From Nitrospirota bacterium (GTDB lineage Bacteria > Nitrospirota > 9FT-COMBO-42-15 > HDB-SIOI813), in the NCBI GenBank assembly GCA_020851375.1, contig JADZCV010000023.1:17021-81020 (forward strand): a stretch of 64,000 nucleotides of DNA, read 5' to 3'. The notes under the pieces are model-generated. The model worked only from the letters and a program-made list of their open reading frames with translations. It was not told where the DNA came from and did no database searches. Every line of letters starts with the position of its first letter. The first letter of the stretch is position 1. Shown here in pieces: positions 34,289-42,845 of the stretch. The position numbers were made by a program, and so were the translations under genes.

Positions 34289-35059
34289 ATGTACGCTGAC
34301 TTTCTCAAGATTGCGGAGCATGCAGCACGTTCTGCAGGCAGTATCCTGCTCAAACACCTTGGAAAACCGCTGGATGTGGAGTTCAAGGGGGATGTTGACC
34401 TTGTTACAAAGGCAGACCGCCTTTCAGAAGACTCTATTGTCTCGATAATCCGGGGGGCTTACCCGGGCCATCAGATCCTGGCTGAGGAGGGGACGACTCA
34501 AAAAGGGGAGTCAGGATACCGCTGGATCATAGACCCCCTCGATGGGACAACGAACTATGCCCACACCTTTCCATGTTTCGCTGTCTCAATCGGTCTTGAG
34601 GCAGACGGTAAAATGGTTGCGGGGGTGGTTTATGACCCTGTCCGGGATGAATGTTTTACAGCTATGGAAGGCTGTGGGGCGCACCTGAATGGAAATCCAA
34701 TCCATGTATCTGATACGGACAGCCTTGACTCAGCCCTTCTCGCAACAGGATTTCCTTACGACAGGAGGAAGAACCCTGACAACTATCTTGAACTGTTTAA
34801 AAAATTCATGATTAAAGCACAGGAAATAAGAAGACCGGGCTCTGCCTCCATAGACCTGTGCTACCTTGCATCAGGCCGGATAGACGGCTTCTGGGAGTGT
34901 AAGCTCAAACCCTGGGATGTTGCTGCTGCTGTTGTCATTGTCAGGGAGGCAGGCGGCCGGATTAGTGATTTCAGTGGAAATGCATATAGTATATATGGTA
35001 ATGAAACCCTCTCAAGCAATGGCAGGATTCACAAAGAGATGGTTGAAACCATAAAATAG
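34289..35059 (+). CDS. suhB: Inositol monophosphatase family protein
   Basis: A 256-residue protein; ATG 34289 chosen because GGAGG sits five bases upstream (a GTG at 34268 is in frame). Metal sites of the family: E-E-G (I-L-A-E-E-G-T-T), the D-P-L-D-G-T-T-N motif (I-I-D-P-L-D-G-T-T-N-Y) and W-D-V-A-A (K-P-W-D-V-A-A-A). It hydrolyses inositol-1-phosphate or related sugar phosphates with two or three Mg ions; SuhB also acts in rRNA transcription antitermination in enterobacteria. The symbol is by family. Confidence 0.9.
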   Translation: MYADFLKIAEHAARSAGSILLKHLGKPLDVEFKGDVDLVTKADRLSEDSIVSIIRGAYPGHQILAEEGTTQKGESGYRWIIDPLDGTTNYAHTFPCFAVSIGLEADGKMVAGVVYDPVRDECFTAMEGCGAHLNGNPIHVSDTDSLDSALLATGFPYDRRKNPDNYLELFKKFMIKAQEIRRPGSASIDLCYLASGRIDGFWECKLKPWDVAAAVVIVREAGGRISDFSGNAYSIYGNETLSSNGRIHKEMVETIK

Positions 35060-35076
35060 CCTGGCAAAGAGCTCAC

Positions 35077-35277
35077 TCGAAAATACTCCTAAGTACCCGT
35101 CATCCCCATGGAACCTGTCCCCGCAGGATTTTTCACCCCGTCATTCCCACGGAAGTGGGAATCCAGAATCAGGCCCCGGTCTGGATTCCCGCTTATGCGG
35201 GAATGACGTTTTCATTAACCCTGGTGAGCCCTGAGCTGTGAGCGTGCCGAACAGTCTAAGGGCTCATGACGGTTCAC
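35077..35277 (-). repeat. Dispersed repeat type A (copy A5), at the end of polA
   Basis: Minus strand: the GTGAA seam (GTG 35275-35277) supplies the TGA stop of polA, followed by CCGTCATGAGCCC. The core is rearranged (an extra TTTCACCCCGTCATTCCC and a shortened hairpin). The right end reads GGAGTATTTTCGA before GTGAG (35074-35076). No gene starts there; the inositol phosphatase gene converges. Confidence 0.85.
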
Positions 35278-37931
35278 CCGGCCTCTCGCCAGTTCCTGCC
35301 AACACCGCTGTCTACTTTAAGCGGCACTGTAAGTTGTAACGCACCCTCCATCTCAGCTATTACAATATCCCTTGCAGCAGCAAGTTCCTCCTCTGGCACC
35401 TCAAACAAGAGCTCATCATGCACCTGCAATATCATTGCAGCCCTCAGTCCTTCCCTGACAAATCTTCTGTGGATATTGATCATGGCAAGTTTGATTATGT
35501 CTGCGGCACTCCCCTGGACAGGTGTGTTTACTGCAATCCTCTCGCCAAACTGCCGCAGGCCGTTGTCTTCACTTGCCAGTTCAGGGACATACCGGCGCCT
35601 GTTGAGCAGTGTAGTCACATAACCGGACTCTTTAGCCCTTATTATTGCAGCATCTATAAATGACTTTACTCCCTTGTGCCGCAGGAAGTAGTTATCTATA
35701 TATTCTTTTGCCTCCTGTTGTGTTATACCTGTGTCCGATGCAAGACCATACGGGCTAATACCGTAGACGATCCCGAAATTGACCGCCTTTGCCCGCCTTC
35801 TCATTTCAGGTGTTACATCAGACGGCGAAAGTCCGAAAATCTCCACTGCAGTCCTCGTATGGATATCTTCATCATTTATAAACGCCCGTGTCAGAAGCTC
35901 ATCTCCTGAGATGTGGGCAAGTATGCGCAGCTCTATCTGTGAATAATCCGCAGACAGGAGGAGGCAGCCATTCCTTGCCACAAAGGCCTCTCTTATGCGC
36001 TGACCCATTTCCGTGCGCACCGGTATATTCTGGAGATTGGGTTTGCTGCTTGATAACCTGCCTGTGGAAGTAACTGCCTGGCTGAATGATGTATGCACCC
36101 GGCCTGTATCAGGGTTGATCAGGCTGAGGAGGGCATCGGCATAGGTAGATTTTAGCTTTGACAATTGCCTGTACGAGAGTATCTCCGCAGGCAGCTCATG
36201 CTGCAGGGCAAGCTCTGTAAGGACCCCTTCATCTGTTGAAAAACCTGTCCTGGTCTTTCTAATGGGTTTGAGGCCGATTTTGTTGAACAATATACTTGAA
36301 AGTTGTTTGGGTGAATTTATGTTAAACTCCTCTCCTGCAATGTAATATATCCTCTGACATATCACGCCCATATCGCGCTCCATCTCTTTGGAAAGCGACA
36401 TCAGTATATCGGGATTAACCCTTATTCCTGTCATCTCCATTTCAGCCAGCACCTCAGCAAGCGGGATCTCCACATTACGGAACAGGTCATGAACGTCTGT
36501 TTCAATGAGTTTTTTCCCGAGAATTTCCTTAAGACGAAGGATAACGTCTGCCCGCTGACAGATGCGCTGTGTATCCTCATCTGAACATCCGCCATTGGCC
36601 TGGGGTTTCGCCTTTGGCGACAGCAAATTCATGTGCAGATGCTCGAGGGCAATACTTTCAAGGCTGTGGTCAGGCCGGCCCGGGTTCAGGAGATGTGAGG
36701 CAATCATTGTGTCAAAGTCAAAACCGTGCGGTCTCATGCCTGAACGATTCAACAGGATCATTTGTCTCTTGATATCGTGTGAACACTTCAGGATATCCTC
36801 AGACTCAAGCAGCAATCCCAAATGAGACATTATCTGCCTTAGCGTTAATGTCTCAGTAAACAGTGTGTCACCGGCAACCGGGATATACCACGCCTCTCCT
36901 TCCGTGGCTGACAGGCCCATTCCTTTCACTAAAGCAGTCATCGCATCAGAACTGACTGCATCAATATATAATGAAAACCGTCCCGCATCCCCTGTCTTTT
37001 TGATAATGTCTGCGAGCGCTCTTTCTTCTGATACGCACGTGTATGTTAAATTCTCATCTTTCGAAGAGGTGTGCCTGGTAAAGTGCCTCAGCAGGCTTGA
37101 GAATTCCAATTCCCGGAATAGCCCGATTATTTCATCGTAATCCGGCGGTTTTATCCTGAAATCTTCATAATCAATATTCAGAGGCAGTGAGGTGTTTATC
37201 AGCGCCAGCTCCCTGCTGAGTCTTGCCGCCTCTCCCTGTTCCTGCAAAAGGCTCCTTAGTTTCGGCCTCTTTACATCATCCAGATGTACCAGCAGATTCT
37301 CTATTGATCCGAACACAGATATCAGCTCCCTTGCCGTCTTCTCCCCGATTCCTGTTACCCCGGGAATATTGTCAATGGAGTCACCCATTAGCCCCATAAC
37401 CTCTGCCACCCCTGAGGGGCCAACCCCAAATCTCTCCATCACATCAGCCTCACCAAAGAACCTGTCCTTCATCGGATCATAAACCCGGACATGTGGTGTA
37501 ATAAGTTGAAACATGTCCTTGTCTCCTGTGACAATTATCACATCGTAGCCATCAGCCTCCCCTCTTCTCGAAACAGTACCAATGACATCATCCGCCTCAT
37601 ACCCCTCCAGGACAAGGACTGGGATTTTAAAAGCCCCTGTAACCCTGTGTATATACGGTATCTGCACTGAGAGGGCATCGGGCATTTTGGGTCTCTGTGC
37701 CTTATACTCCTCATATAATTCATGCCGTTTTGTCGGTCCTTTGGGATCAAATGCAATACAAAGCAACCGGGGGTTTTTCTCATTCAGAATCTTCAGAAGC
37801 ATGTTTATAAAACCGTACACAGCATTCGTTGGAAGGCCCTTTGAGTTTGAAAGACCTCTGATGGCAAAGAATGCCCTGTATATGAATGAGCTGCCATCAA
37901 TCAGATAAATTTCTTTCAGGTCATTTTTCAT
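35274..37931 (-). CDS. polA: DNA polymerase I
   Basis: An 885-residue Pol I. 5'-nuclease (flap) domain 1-290 with Y-L-I-D-G-S-S-F-I-Y-R-A and acidic metal sites, then a 3'-5' exonuclease-like domain about 300-480 whose catalytic residues look lost (L-Y-I-D-A-V-S-S instead of D-x-E; K-C-S-H-D-I-K-R-Q-M instead of L-K-Y-D), then the polymerase with D-Y-S-Q-I-E-L-R, the O-helix R-R-A-K-A-V-N-F-G-I-V-Y-G and Q-V-H-D-E-L. So proofreading is probably absent, as in Taq. It has no Shine-Dalgarno sequence and a promoter placed almost at the ATG. The stop comes from repeat A5. Confidence 0.95.
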   Translation of the reverse strand: MKNDLKEIYLIDGSSFIYRAFFAIRGLSNSKGLPTNAVYGFINMLLKILNEKNPRLLCIAFDPKGPTKRHELYEEYKAQRPKMPDALSVQIPYIHRVTGAFKIPVLVLEGYEADDVIGTVSRRGEADGYDVIIVTGDKDMFQLITPHVRVYDPMKDRFFGEADVMERFGVGPSGVAEVMGLMGDSIDNIPGVTGIGEKTARELISVFGSIENLLVHLDDVKRPKLRSLLQEQGEAARLSRELALINTSLPLNIDYEDFRIKPPDYDEIIGLFRELEFSSLLRHFTRHTSSKDENLTYTCVSEERALADIIKKTGDAGRFSLYIDAVSSDAMTALVKGMGLSATEGEAWYIPVAGDTLFTETLTLRQIMSHLGLLLESEDILKCSHDIKRQMILLNRSGMRPHGFDFDTMIASHLLNPGRPDHSLESIALEHLHMNLLSPKAKPQANGGCSDEDTQRICQRADVILRLKEILGKKLIETDVHDLFRNVEIPLAEVLAEMEMTGIRVNPDILMSLSKEMERDMGVICQRIYYIAGEEFNINSPKQLSSILFNKIGLKPIRKTRTGFSTDEGVLTELALQHELPAEILSYRQLSKLKSTYADALLSLINPDTGRVHTSFSQAVTSTGRLSSSKPNLQNIPVRTEMGQRIREAFVARNGCLLLSADYSQIELRILAHISGDELLTRAFINDEDIHTRTAVEIFGLSPSDVTPEMRRRAKAVNFGIVYGISPYGLASDTGITQQEAKEYIDNYFLRHKGVKSFIDAAIIRAKESGYVTTLLNRRRYVPELASEDNGLRQFGERIAVNTPVQGSAADIIKLAMINIHRRFVREGLRAAMILQVHDELLFEVPEEELAAARDIVIAEMEGALQLTVPLKVDSGVGRNWREAG

Positions 37932-37939
37932 GTATGGCC

Positions 37940-37968
37940 ATTGTAAATCTTTTGTTTATCCTTGACAA
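37940..37968 (-). promoter_or_regulatory. Sigma-70 promoter for polA (leaderless type)
   Basis: Minus strand TTGTCA (37963-37968), 17-bp spacer, TACAAT (37940-37945). Only eight bases separate the -10 from ATG 37931. The -35 overlaps that of the divergent promoter. Confidence 0.6.
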
Positions 37969-37991
37969 TATAGACGCCTTGCCGATAGTAT
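37962..37991 (+). promoter_or_regulatory. Sigma-70 promoter for the LysM-decaheme gene (near-leaderless)
   Basis: TTGACA (37962-37967), 18-bp spacer, TAGTAT (37986-37991); start point near 37998, about five bases before ATG 38003. The -35 box overlaps the polA -35. Confidence 0.6.
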
Positions 37992-38002
37992 TAAACTTCT
38001 AT

Positions 38003-39421
38003 ATGCGCCTGAGGCATCTTAAAAGAATCAGTTTATATCTCCTGATTATTCATTTTACGATCATCCTTCCAGGAGGCAACATCCTGCCTGCAGAGATAAA
38101 AGGAAAAGTTGATGCTAAGATTATATATACAATAAAAAAAGGGGATACACTCTGGAGTATCTCAGAGAAATATTTAAAGAATCCTTTCCTGTGGCAGAGG
38201 TTATGGTCGGCAAACCGCTATATTTTAGATCCCAGTCTTATTGAACCAGGTTTCGATATTGTCATACCACCCCTTGTCACAAAAATGCTTGATGAACGGC
38301 CGCTGCTGCCTGCTGAAGACACTGCCAGTGCCCCGGCTATAACGCCCCTGGTGGAGGCAGCCCCGGCACCGCCTGCCGGCATGGAATCCCAGATACTCTC
38401 CCCTGTGGCTGAGGCGCCGCTAAAACCGCCAGATACTGCCATGCCACTGCCACCTGCTGAATCTACAGGACCATTGTCACCTTCAGAATCCACTGCATAT
38501 GTTCCCGGCGCTGATATATCCGGTCCGTTTCCTGTCTCGGAAGGGACATATCTGATAGATGCACCTTCTGCAAAGAAGGCGCTGATCGTTGGAATGGATA
38601 AGTGCAGGGAGTGTCACGAAGGTCCTTATGTTCAGTGGAATAAAACAATTCACGCAAAGTGGAAACCACAACTTATTAAACCTGAAAAGGTCAAAGAAAT
38701 AAAGAAGACAGACTGTGAAACATGTCATGGGCCCGGGAGCCTGCACGTCAGGGACCCTGGAAATCTTATGAATATCATATCATTTGGCGCAAAGTCTGCT
38801 GACACGAGGGATGAACAAAATGCCGTCTGCCTTAAGTGTCACGAAAAAGGGGGACTTTTCCACTGGAAAGCAGACAGACATGGCATGAACCTGCGGTGCA
38901 CTGACTGCCATCATGTTATGGACAACCTGTCCGCGCAGGGACTCTTGAATGATACATCAGAAAAGGATATATGCCTTAGGTGTCATGTTCAGAAGAAGAA
39001 AGACTTATTGCGTTCACCACACCTATCCCAAAATGAAGAAAAGATGTCCTGCTCAACCTGCCATGATCCGCACGGATCTGACACGCCAGGCATGCTTTCT
39101 GCAATATCAGTAAATGACAACTGTTATAAATGCCATGCAGACAAGAGGGGGCCTTATCTGTTCGATCACCTCCCTGTGCAGGAAAACTGCCTGCTCTGTC
39201 ATGAGCCGCATTCATCAATGAACCGGTCTTTACTTAAGATGAGACAGCCATTCCTGTGCCTTGAGTGTCACTCAAACCTTCCTGTAAAAGGAGCCTCTGT
39301 GCCTGATGCGCATGATGTGCTGAATCCAAACAGCCGTTTTACATACAACAAAGGGTGCACTAACTGTCATCCGATGATCCATGGCTCACGGCATCCTTCA
39401 GGTGCACGACTTCAGCGATGA
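38003..39421 (+). CDS. LysM-decaheme c-type cytochrome (MtrA/DmsE-like)
   Basis: A 472-residue protein. ATG 38003 is chosen over an upstream frame at 37886 because the latter runs through polA and the promoter. A signal/membrane segment (about 6-30) is followed by a LysM domain (about 38-90: T-I-K-K-G-D-T-L-W-S-I-S-E-K-Y), a Pro/Ala/Ser-rich linker (about 95-190), and ten C-x-x-C-H haem motifs in about 240 residues (C-R-E-C-H, C-E-T-C-H, C-L-K-C-H, C-T-D-C-H, C-L-R-C-H, C-S-T-C-H, C-Y-K-C-H, C-L-L-C-H, C-L-E-C-H, C-T-N-C-H). This is the size and haem count of MtrA/PioA/DmsE, which insert into an MtrB barrel and pass electrons across the outer membrane. It overlaps the barrel gene by 4 bp. The N-terminal LysM (peptidoglycan-binding) fusion is unusual. 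Confidence 0.92.
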   Translation: MRLRHLKRISLYLLIIHFTIILPGGNILPAEIKGKVDAKIIYTIKKGDTLWSISEKYLKNPFLWQRLWSANRYILDPSLIEPGFDIVIPPLVTKMLDERPLLPAEDTASAPAITPLVEAAPAPPAGMESQILSPVAEAPLKPPDTAMPLPPAESTGPLSPSESTAYVPGADISGPFPVSEGTYLIDAPSAKKALIVGMDKCRECHEGPYVQWNKTIHAKWKPQLIKPEKVKEIKKTDCETCHGPGSLHVRDPGNLMNIISFGAKSADTRDEQNAVCLKCHEKGGLFHWKADRHGMNLRCTDCHHVMDNLSAQGLLNDTSEKDICLRCHVQKKKDLLRSPHLSQNEEKMSCSTCHDPHGSDTPGMLSAISVNDNCYKCHADKRGPYLFDHLPVQENCLLCHEPHSSMNRSLLKMRQPFLCLECHSNLPVKGASVPDAHDVLNPNSRFTYNKGCTNCHPMIHGSRHPSGARLQR

Positions 39422-41715
39422 AAATAGTATTTTTTATACTTCTTATAACGTTCCTGATTTCCGGCACAGGCTGGTCTCAGGAAGATCAGCACACCCCTCC
39501 GCTTCCTCAGGCGGGGGATAAAGAAACAGACACAGCAGTATCCACTACTCCCCTCACGGCAGGGGATGAGGCGAAAGTTGAAGCGGCATTACCAGATAAG
39601 GCCCCGTCAAAACCGGAAGACAAAGAGATACTGTACAGCCCTGCGCCGCCTTCGGCAACGACCGTAGAGATACTGTTTACACCGGCAACAGAAGAGGTAT
39701 TGTTCAGTCCGCTCAGGGAACCTGAAATAGAGCGGGCGGAATTTCATGCAGAACTGACAACAGATTTCCAGGCTGTTGATCTTGACACCAACTCATCAAA
39801 GGCCAGTGAATACAGAAAACTTACAGACGGCTTTTTTATAAAGGGATTCTCTTTTACCTACGAAACCCGGAATCAGGAAATCAGCAGCCGCTTCAGCAAC
39901 ATAGCGCCTCTTGCCAACTTAATTGATGATGGACACGGGGATTTGCGTTACAGGAGGTATGGAATCATTGACATAAGTCTTGGCATTGATAAATTCCCAC
40001 ATGATTACTCTAATGATCCTGACATCTCAACACTGCGGGACAACTATGACTTCAATGTCAGATTAACGCCTGGAGACAAGTTTGCCATTACGACAACGTT
40101 GAGGGTGGAAAACATGAAAGGCAGAAGGCCTGTTACATTCGAGAATCTGACAGGGTCGGCGGGCACGCCTTCGGCAATTACGGAGATCACTGAACCCACT
40201 GACTTCACCACCGCCTCGTTTGCCATCGGCCTTGAGTATTCAGACGATCTTGTTGACATGCAGTTTAACAACAACGTGCAGGTATTTGCCAACACACGGT
40301 CCGATGAGCTCTTATGGGATAATCCCTGGCAAACAGGCGCTTACGGACGTGCAATGGCCGCTGATGACTATACTGTTCATACCCTCACATTTAAACCATC
40401 AGTCAGGATTGCAGATAATATACGGCTGATAAATTCTCTTTCATACAGCAGGGTCATCAATTCGATTAAACTTGTCCCCTTCACTACCGTAGAAGGTGTC
40501 GGCAGTGCATTTGAGAAGGATGTCCTTGACCCTGATGTAAGGAGCCTTAATGTCTCATCAACGCTTGCAACAGTCCCCTTCCATGACGTAAAGCTGAATA
40601 TAAAATACAGGTACTATGCGTATGAGAACGACACACCTAAAGTTGAGGAACCTCCGGCATACGTAATGCTGGACGGCAACGTCACAAAATATTCAAGGAA
40701 CCCGAGATATACTTCCAATATCATAAGGAGTGCCGGCATTGACGGCAACTGGTATATATCAGACAGGCTATCCGTTGATGCAGGGATTGAAGACCGGGGT
40801 AATCCGAGGCGCGAGCGGGAGGTGGCAGAAGAAAATATCAAGAGCTTCTTTATTACTGTCAAATCAACGATTCGTGATAACTTGTCAGGACATATGGGCT
40901 ACAGGTTTGAGAGAAAGAGGGGAACCTATGACACTTCCTACTACAAAGCAGTCTATGATCCACTTAGTGATGTGAATAATCACCCGCTTATGCGTGCCTT
41001 CGACCTGTCCGGGTCAGACACACATACTATAAAGGGGGAAATCAATTTCCTTCCGTTTGATTTCCTGAATCTGAGCGCAAACCTTTCTGCAACAATGGCA
41101 GAACACACGGACGTATTAATCGGGAGGAGAAGCTCTCACGCAGAGTCTGCATCCATGTCAGCAGAATTAACCCCTTTTAAAAACCTCCTGCTGTATTCTC
41201 ACTATATCTATAACAGGACCACTATTGAAAGCAGATATTCCTGGACGTATGACAGCACCCTTGCATCATCTTACCCGCAGGAGACAAATCCCCTATTATC
41301 CGGATATATAATTCCGGTTTCAGAGACAATTGAAGACAGGACAGGCAGTTATGCCGCTGGTTTCAGTTATGAGCCATTTAAGAAGATATCAATCACCGGA
41401 AATATCAGCAGGCATGATTTTTCAGGGACATCTGTCACGATGCCTTCTGTCAGCAGTACCACTGATACATACGAACTAAAGATATCCTGCAGTCTGGGCA
41501 GCGCAGCCTACCTGTCACTCCTGAAATTAAAGGGACTGCGGATCAGCGCCGGATATTATTCCGAGGTATATAAACGGGATGACTATGCGCTGGATAACTT
41601 TCCTGATCCTGTTGATGTCATTGTTATTACTGACCCTCAGGACCTTTTCCTTGGTGTGAGAGAACCTGATTACAGATTGAGTTTGTTTTCACTATCACTT
41701 GCTTTTTATTTCTGA
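39418..41715 (+). CDS. MtrB/PioB-family outer-membrane porin for a decaheme cytochrome
   Basis: A 765-residue protein with a signal peptide (1-21, ending G-W-S-Q) and a low-complexity Pro/Glu-rich N-terminal stretch (about 22-110). The rest is a large beta-barrel: alternating strands, aromatic residues at strand ends, and a terminal strand ending L-S-L-A-F-Y-F, Phe last, as for BAM substrates. Next to a decaheme cytochrome (ATGA overlap) it is best read as the MtrB/PioB porin that sheathes it. The N-terminal C-x-x-C of Shewanella MtrB is absent. An MtrC-like outer cytochrome is not in the window. Confidence 0.88.
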   Translation: MKIVFFILLITFLISGTGWSQEDQHTPPLPQAGDKETDTAVSTTPLTAGDEAKVEAALPDKAPSKPEDKEILYSPAPPSATTVEILFTPATEEVLFSPLREPEIERAEFHAELTTDFQAVDLDTNSSKASEYRKLTDGFFIKGFSFTYETRNQEISSRFSNIAPLANLIDDGHGDLRYRRYGIIDISLGIDKFPHDYSNDPDISTLRDNYDFNVRLTPGDKFAITTTLRVENMKGRRPVTFENLTGSAGTPSAITEITEPTDFTTASFAIGLEYSDDLVDMQFNNNVQVFANTRSDELLWDNPWQTGAYGRAMAADDYTVHTLTFKPSVRIADNIRLINSLSYSRVINSIKLVPFTTVEGVGSAFEKDVLDPDVRSLNVSSTLATVPFHDVKLNIKYRYYAYENDTPKVEEPPAYVMLDGNVTKYSRNPRYTSNIIRSAGIDGNWYISDRLSVDAGIEDRGNPRREREVAEENIKSFFITVKSTIRDNLSGHMGYRFERKRGTYDTSYYKAVYDPLSDVNNHPLMRAFDLSGSDTHTIKGEINFLPFDFLNLSANLSATMAEHTDVLIGRRSSHAESASMSAELTPFKNLLLYSHYIYNRTTIESRYSWTYDSTLASSYPQETNPLLSGYIIPVSETIEDRTGSYAAGFSYEPFKKISITGNISRHDFSGTSVTMPSVSSTTDTYELKISCSLGSAAYLSLLKLKGLRISAGYYSEVYKRDDYALDNFPDPVDVIVITDPQDLFLGVREPDYRLSLFSLSLAFYF

Positions 41716-41762
41716 TTGTGCTTCATTATCAGTAAATACGCCGTAGAAATAACATTTTACTC

Positions 41763-41791
41763 TTGACTTGTTAAAATCATTTCATTAGAAT
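41763..41791 (+). promoter_or_regulatory. Sigma-70 promoter for the HU-like gene
   Basis: TTGACT (41763-41768), 17-bp spacer, TAGAAT (41786-41791), with a leader of about 60 nt. Confidence 0.6.
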
Positions 41792-41858
41792 TTCATGTAA
41801 TATTACTACGAGATGACACTTTCCTTTAATAATAACAAATGAAAGGAGGTGATATTGT

Positions 41859-42137
41859 ATGACGAAAGCTGAATTTGTTGATGCTATCCAGAAAGGTGCA
41901 AAGGGGATGACCCTGAGCAAGAGGGAAACAGAGGAACTTGCTGATTGCATGTTTGAGGTGCTGTCCAGGTCCTTAAAGAAGGACAGGCGGTTTGTTTATC
42001 CAGGATTTGGAACCTTCTCAGTCAGAAACCGCAAGGCAAGAACCGGAAGAAATCCGAGGACCGGTGAGACAATAAAGATTAAGGCAAGCAAGACCATATC
42101 CTTTAAACCAGCCCCAAAGCTAAAGAATATGCTGTAA
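41859..42137 (+). CDS. HU/IHF-family DNA-binding protein
   Basis: A 92-residue protein with a near-perfect Shine-Dalgarno (AAAGGAGGTGAT) before the ATG. The HU signature is clear: G-F-G-T-F-S-V-R-N-R-K-A-R-T-G-R-N-P-R-T-G-E, followed by I-K-A-S-K-T-I-S-F-K-P-A-P-K-L-K. It bends DNA and compacts the nucleoid as a dimer. Compared with E. coli HU it has a few more basic N-terminal residues. A strong terminator follows. Confidence 0.95.
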   Translation: MTKAEFVDAIQKGAKGMTLSKRETEELADCMFEVLSRSLKKDRRFVYPGFGTFSVRNRKARTGRNPRTGETIKIKASKTISFKPAPKLKNML

Positions 42138-42161
42138 TTTATAAAACGTAACGTGAAGAGA

Positions 42162-42194
42162 GGGAGGGCTTAATGCCCTCCCTTTATTTTTTTC
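42162..42194 (+). terminator. Intrinsic terminator after the HU-like gene
   Basis: GGGAGGGC, loop TTAAT, GCCCTCCC, then TTTATTTTTTTT. It overlaps the 3' end of the convergent transaldolase gene. Confidence 0.88.
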
Positions 42195-42834
42195 CGGGAA
42201 CCTTCTGCCAGTCTTCCATGAATTTCCTGATGCCTATATCAGTAAGCGGATGCTGGGCCAGCTGCAGCAGCACCTTGAATGGAATCGTTGCAACATCTGC
42301 TCCAATCATTGCGGCATCAACTACATGCACTGGATTTCTTACGCTTGCAACAATTATCTCAGCTGTGTATCCATAGTTATCGAAGATGGTCCTTATCTGT
42401 CCGATTAGTTCCATACCTGCATAGGACACATCATCAAGGCGTCCGACAAAGGGGCTTACATATGAAGCACCTGCCTTTGCTGCAAGAAGCGCCTGCGAAG
42501 GTGAGAACACGAGGGTGACATTTGTCTTTATATTCTCCGCTGTAAGCCTCTTCACGGCCTTTAAACCTTCCGGTGTCATCGGTATCTTTACAACTATATT
42601 CTCATGGATGGCGCTAAGCTCCCGCGCCTCTTTTACCATGCCATCCGCATCCAGGGATATTACTTCTGCATTAACGGGGCCGTCAACGACAGAGCAGACC
42701 TCTTTGATAAGTTCCCTGAATTCCCTGTTCTCCTTCGATACAAGAGATGGATTTGTAGTAACCCCGTCTATAAGACCGAGGCTTACAGCCTCTTTAATCT
42801 CAGCTATGTTTGCTGTATCTATAAAAAATTTCAT
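42184..42834 (-). CDS. Small transaldolase / fructose-6-phosphate aldolase-like protein
   Basis: A 216-residue protein of the short MipB/TalC class. The Schiff-base lysine is in V-V-K-I-P-M-T; T-T-N-P-S-L at about 26-31 and [11 protein letters not shown] are further family marks. It acts in the pentose phosphate pathway by transfer or cleavage of dihydroxyacetone units; transaldolase and F6P aldolase cannot be told apart safely by eye. It follows the GlcF-like gene by 11 bp. Confidence 0.93.
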   Translation of the reverse strand: MKFFIDTANIAEIKEAVSLGLIDGVTTNPSLVSKENREFRELIKEVCSVVDGPVNAEVISLDADGMVKEARELSAIHENIVVKIPMTPEGLKAVKRLTAENIKTNVTLVFSPSQALLAAKAGASYVSPFVGRLDDVSYAGMELIGQIRTIFDNYGYTAEIIVASVRNPVHVVDAAMIGADVATIPFKVLLQLAQHPLTDIGIRKFMEDWQKVPGKK

Positions 42835-42845
42835 ATTCCCCCCCC

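Noticed and set aside
37886..38002. Upstream extension of the decaheme frame
   Set aside because: It overlaps polA and both promoters and lacks a signal-peptide start; ATG 38003 fits better.
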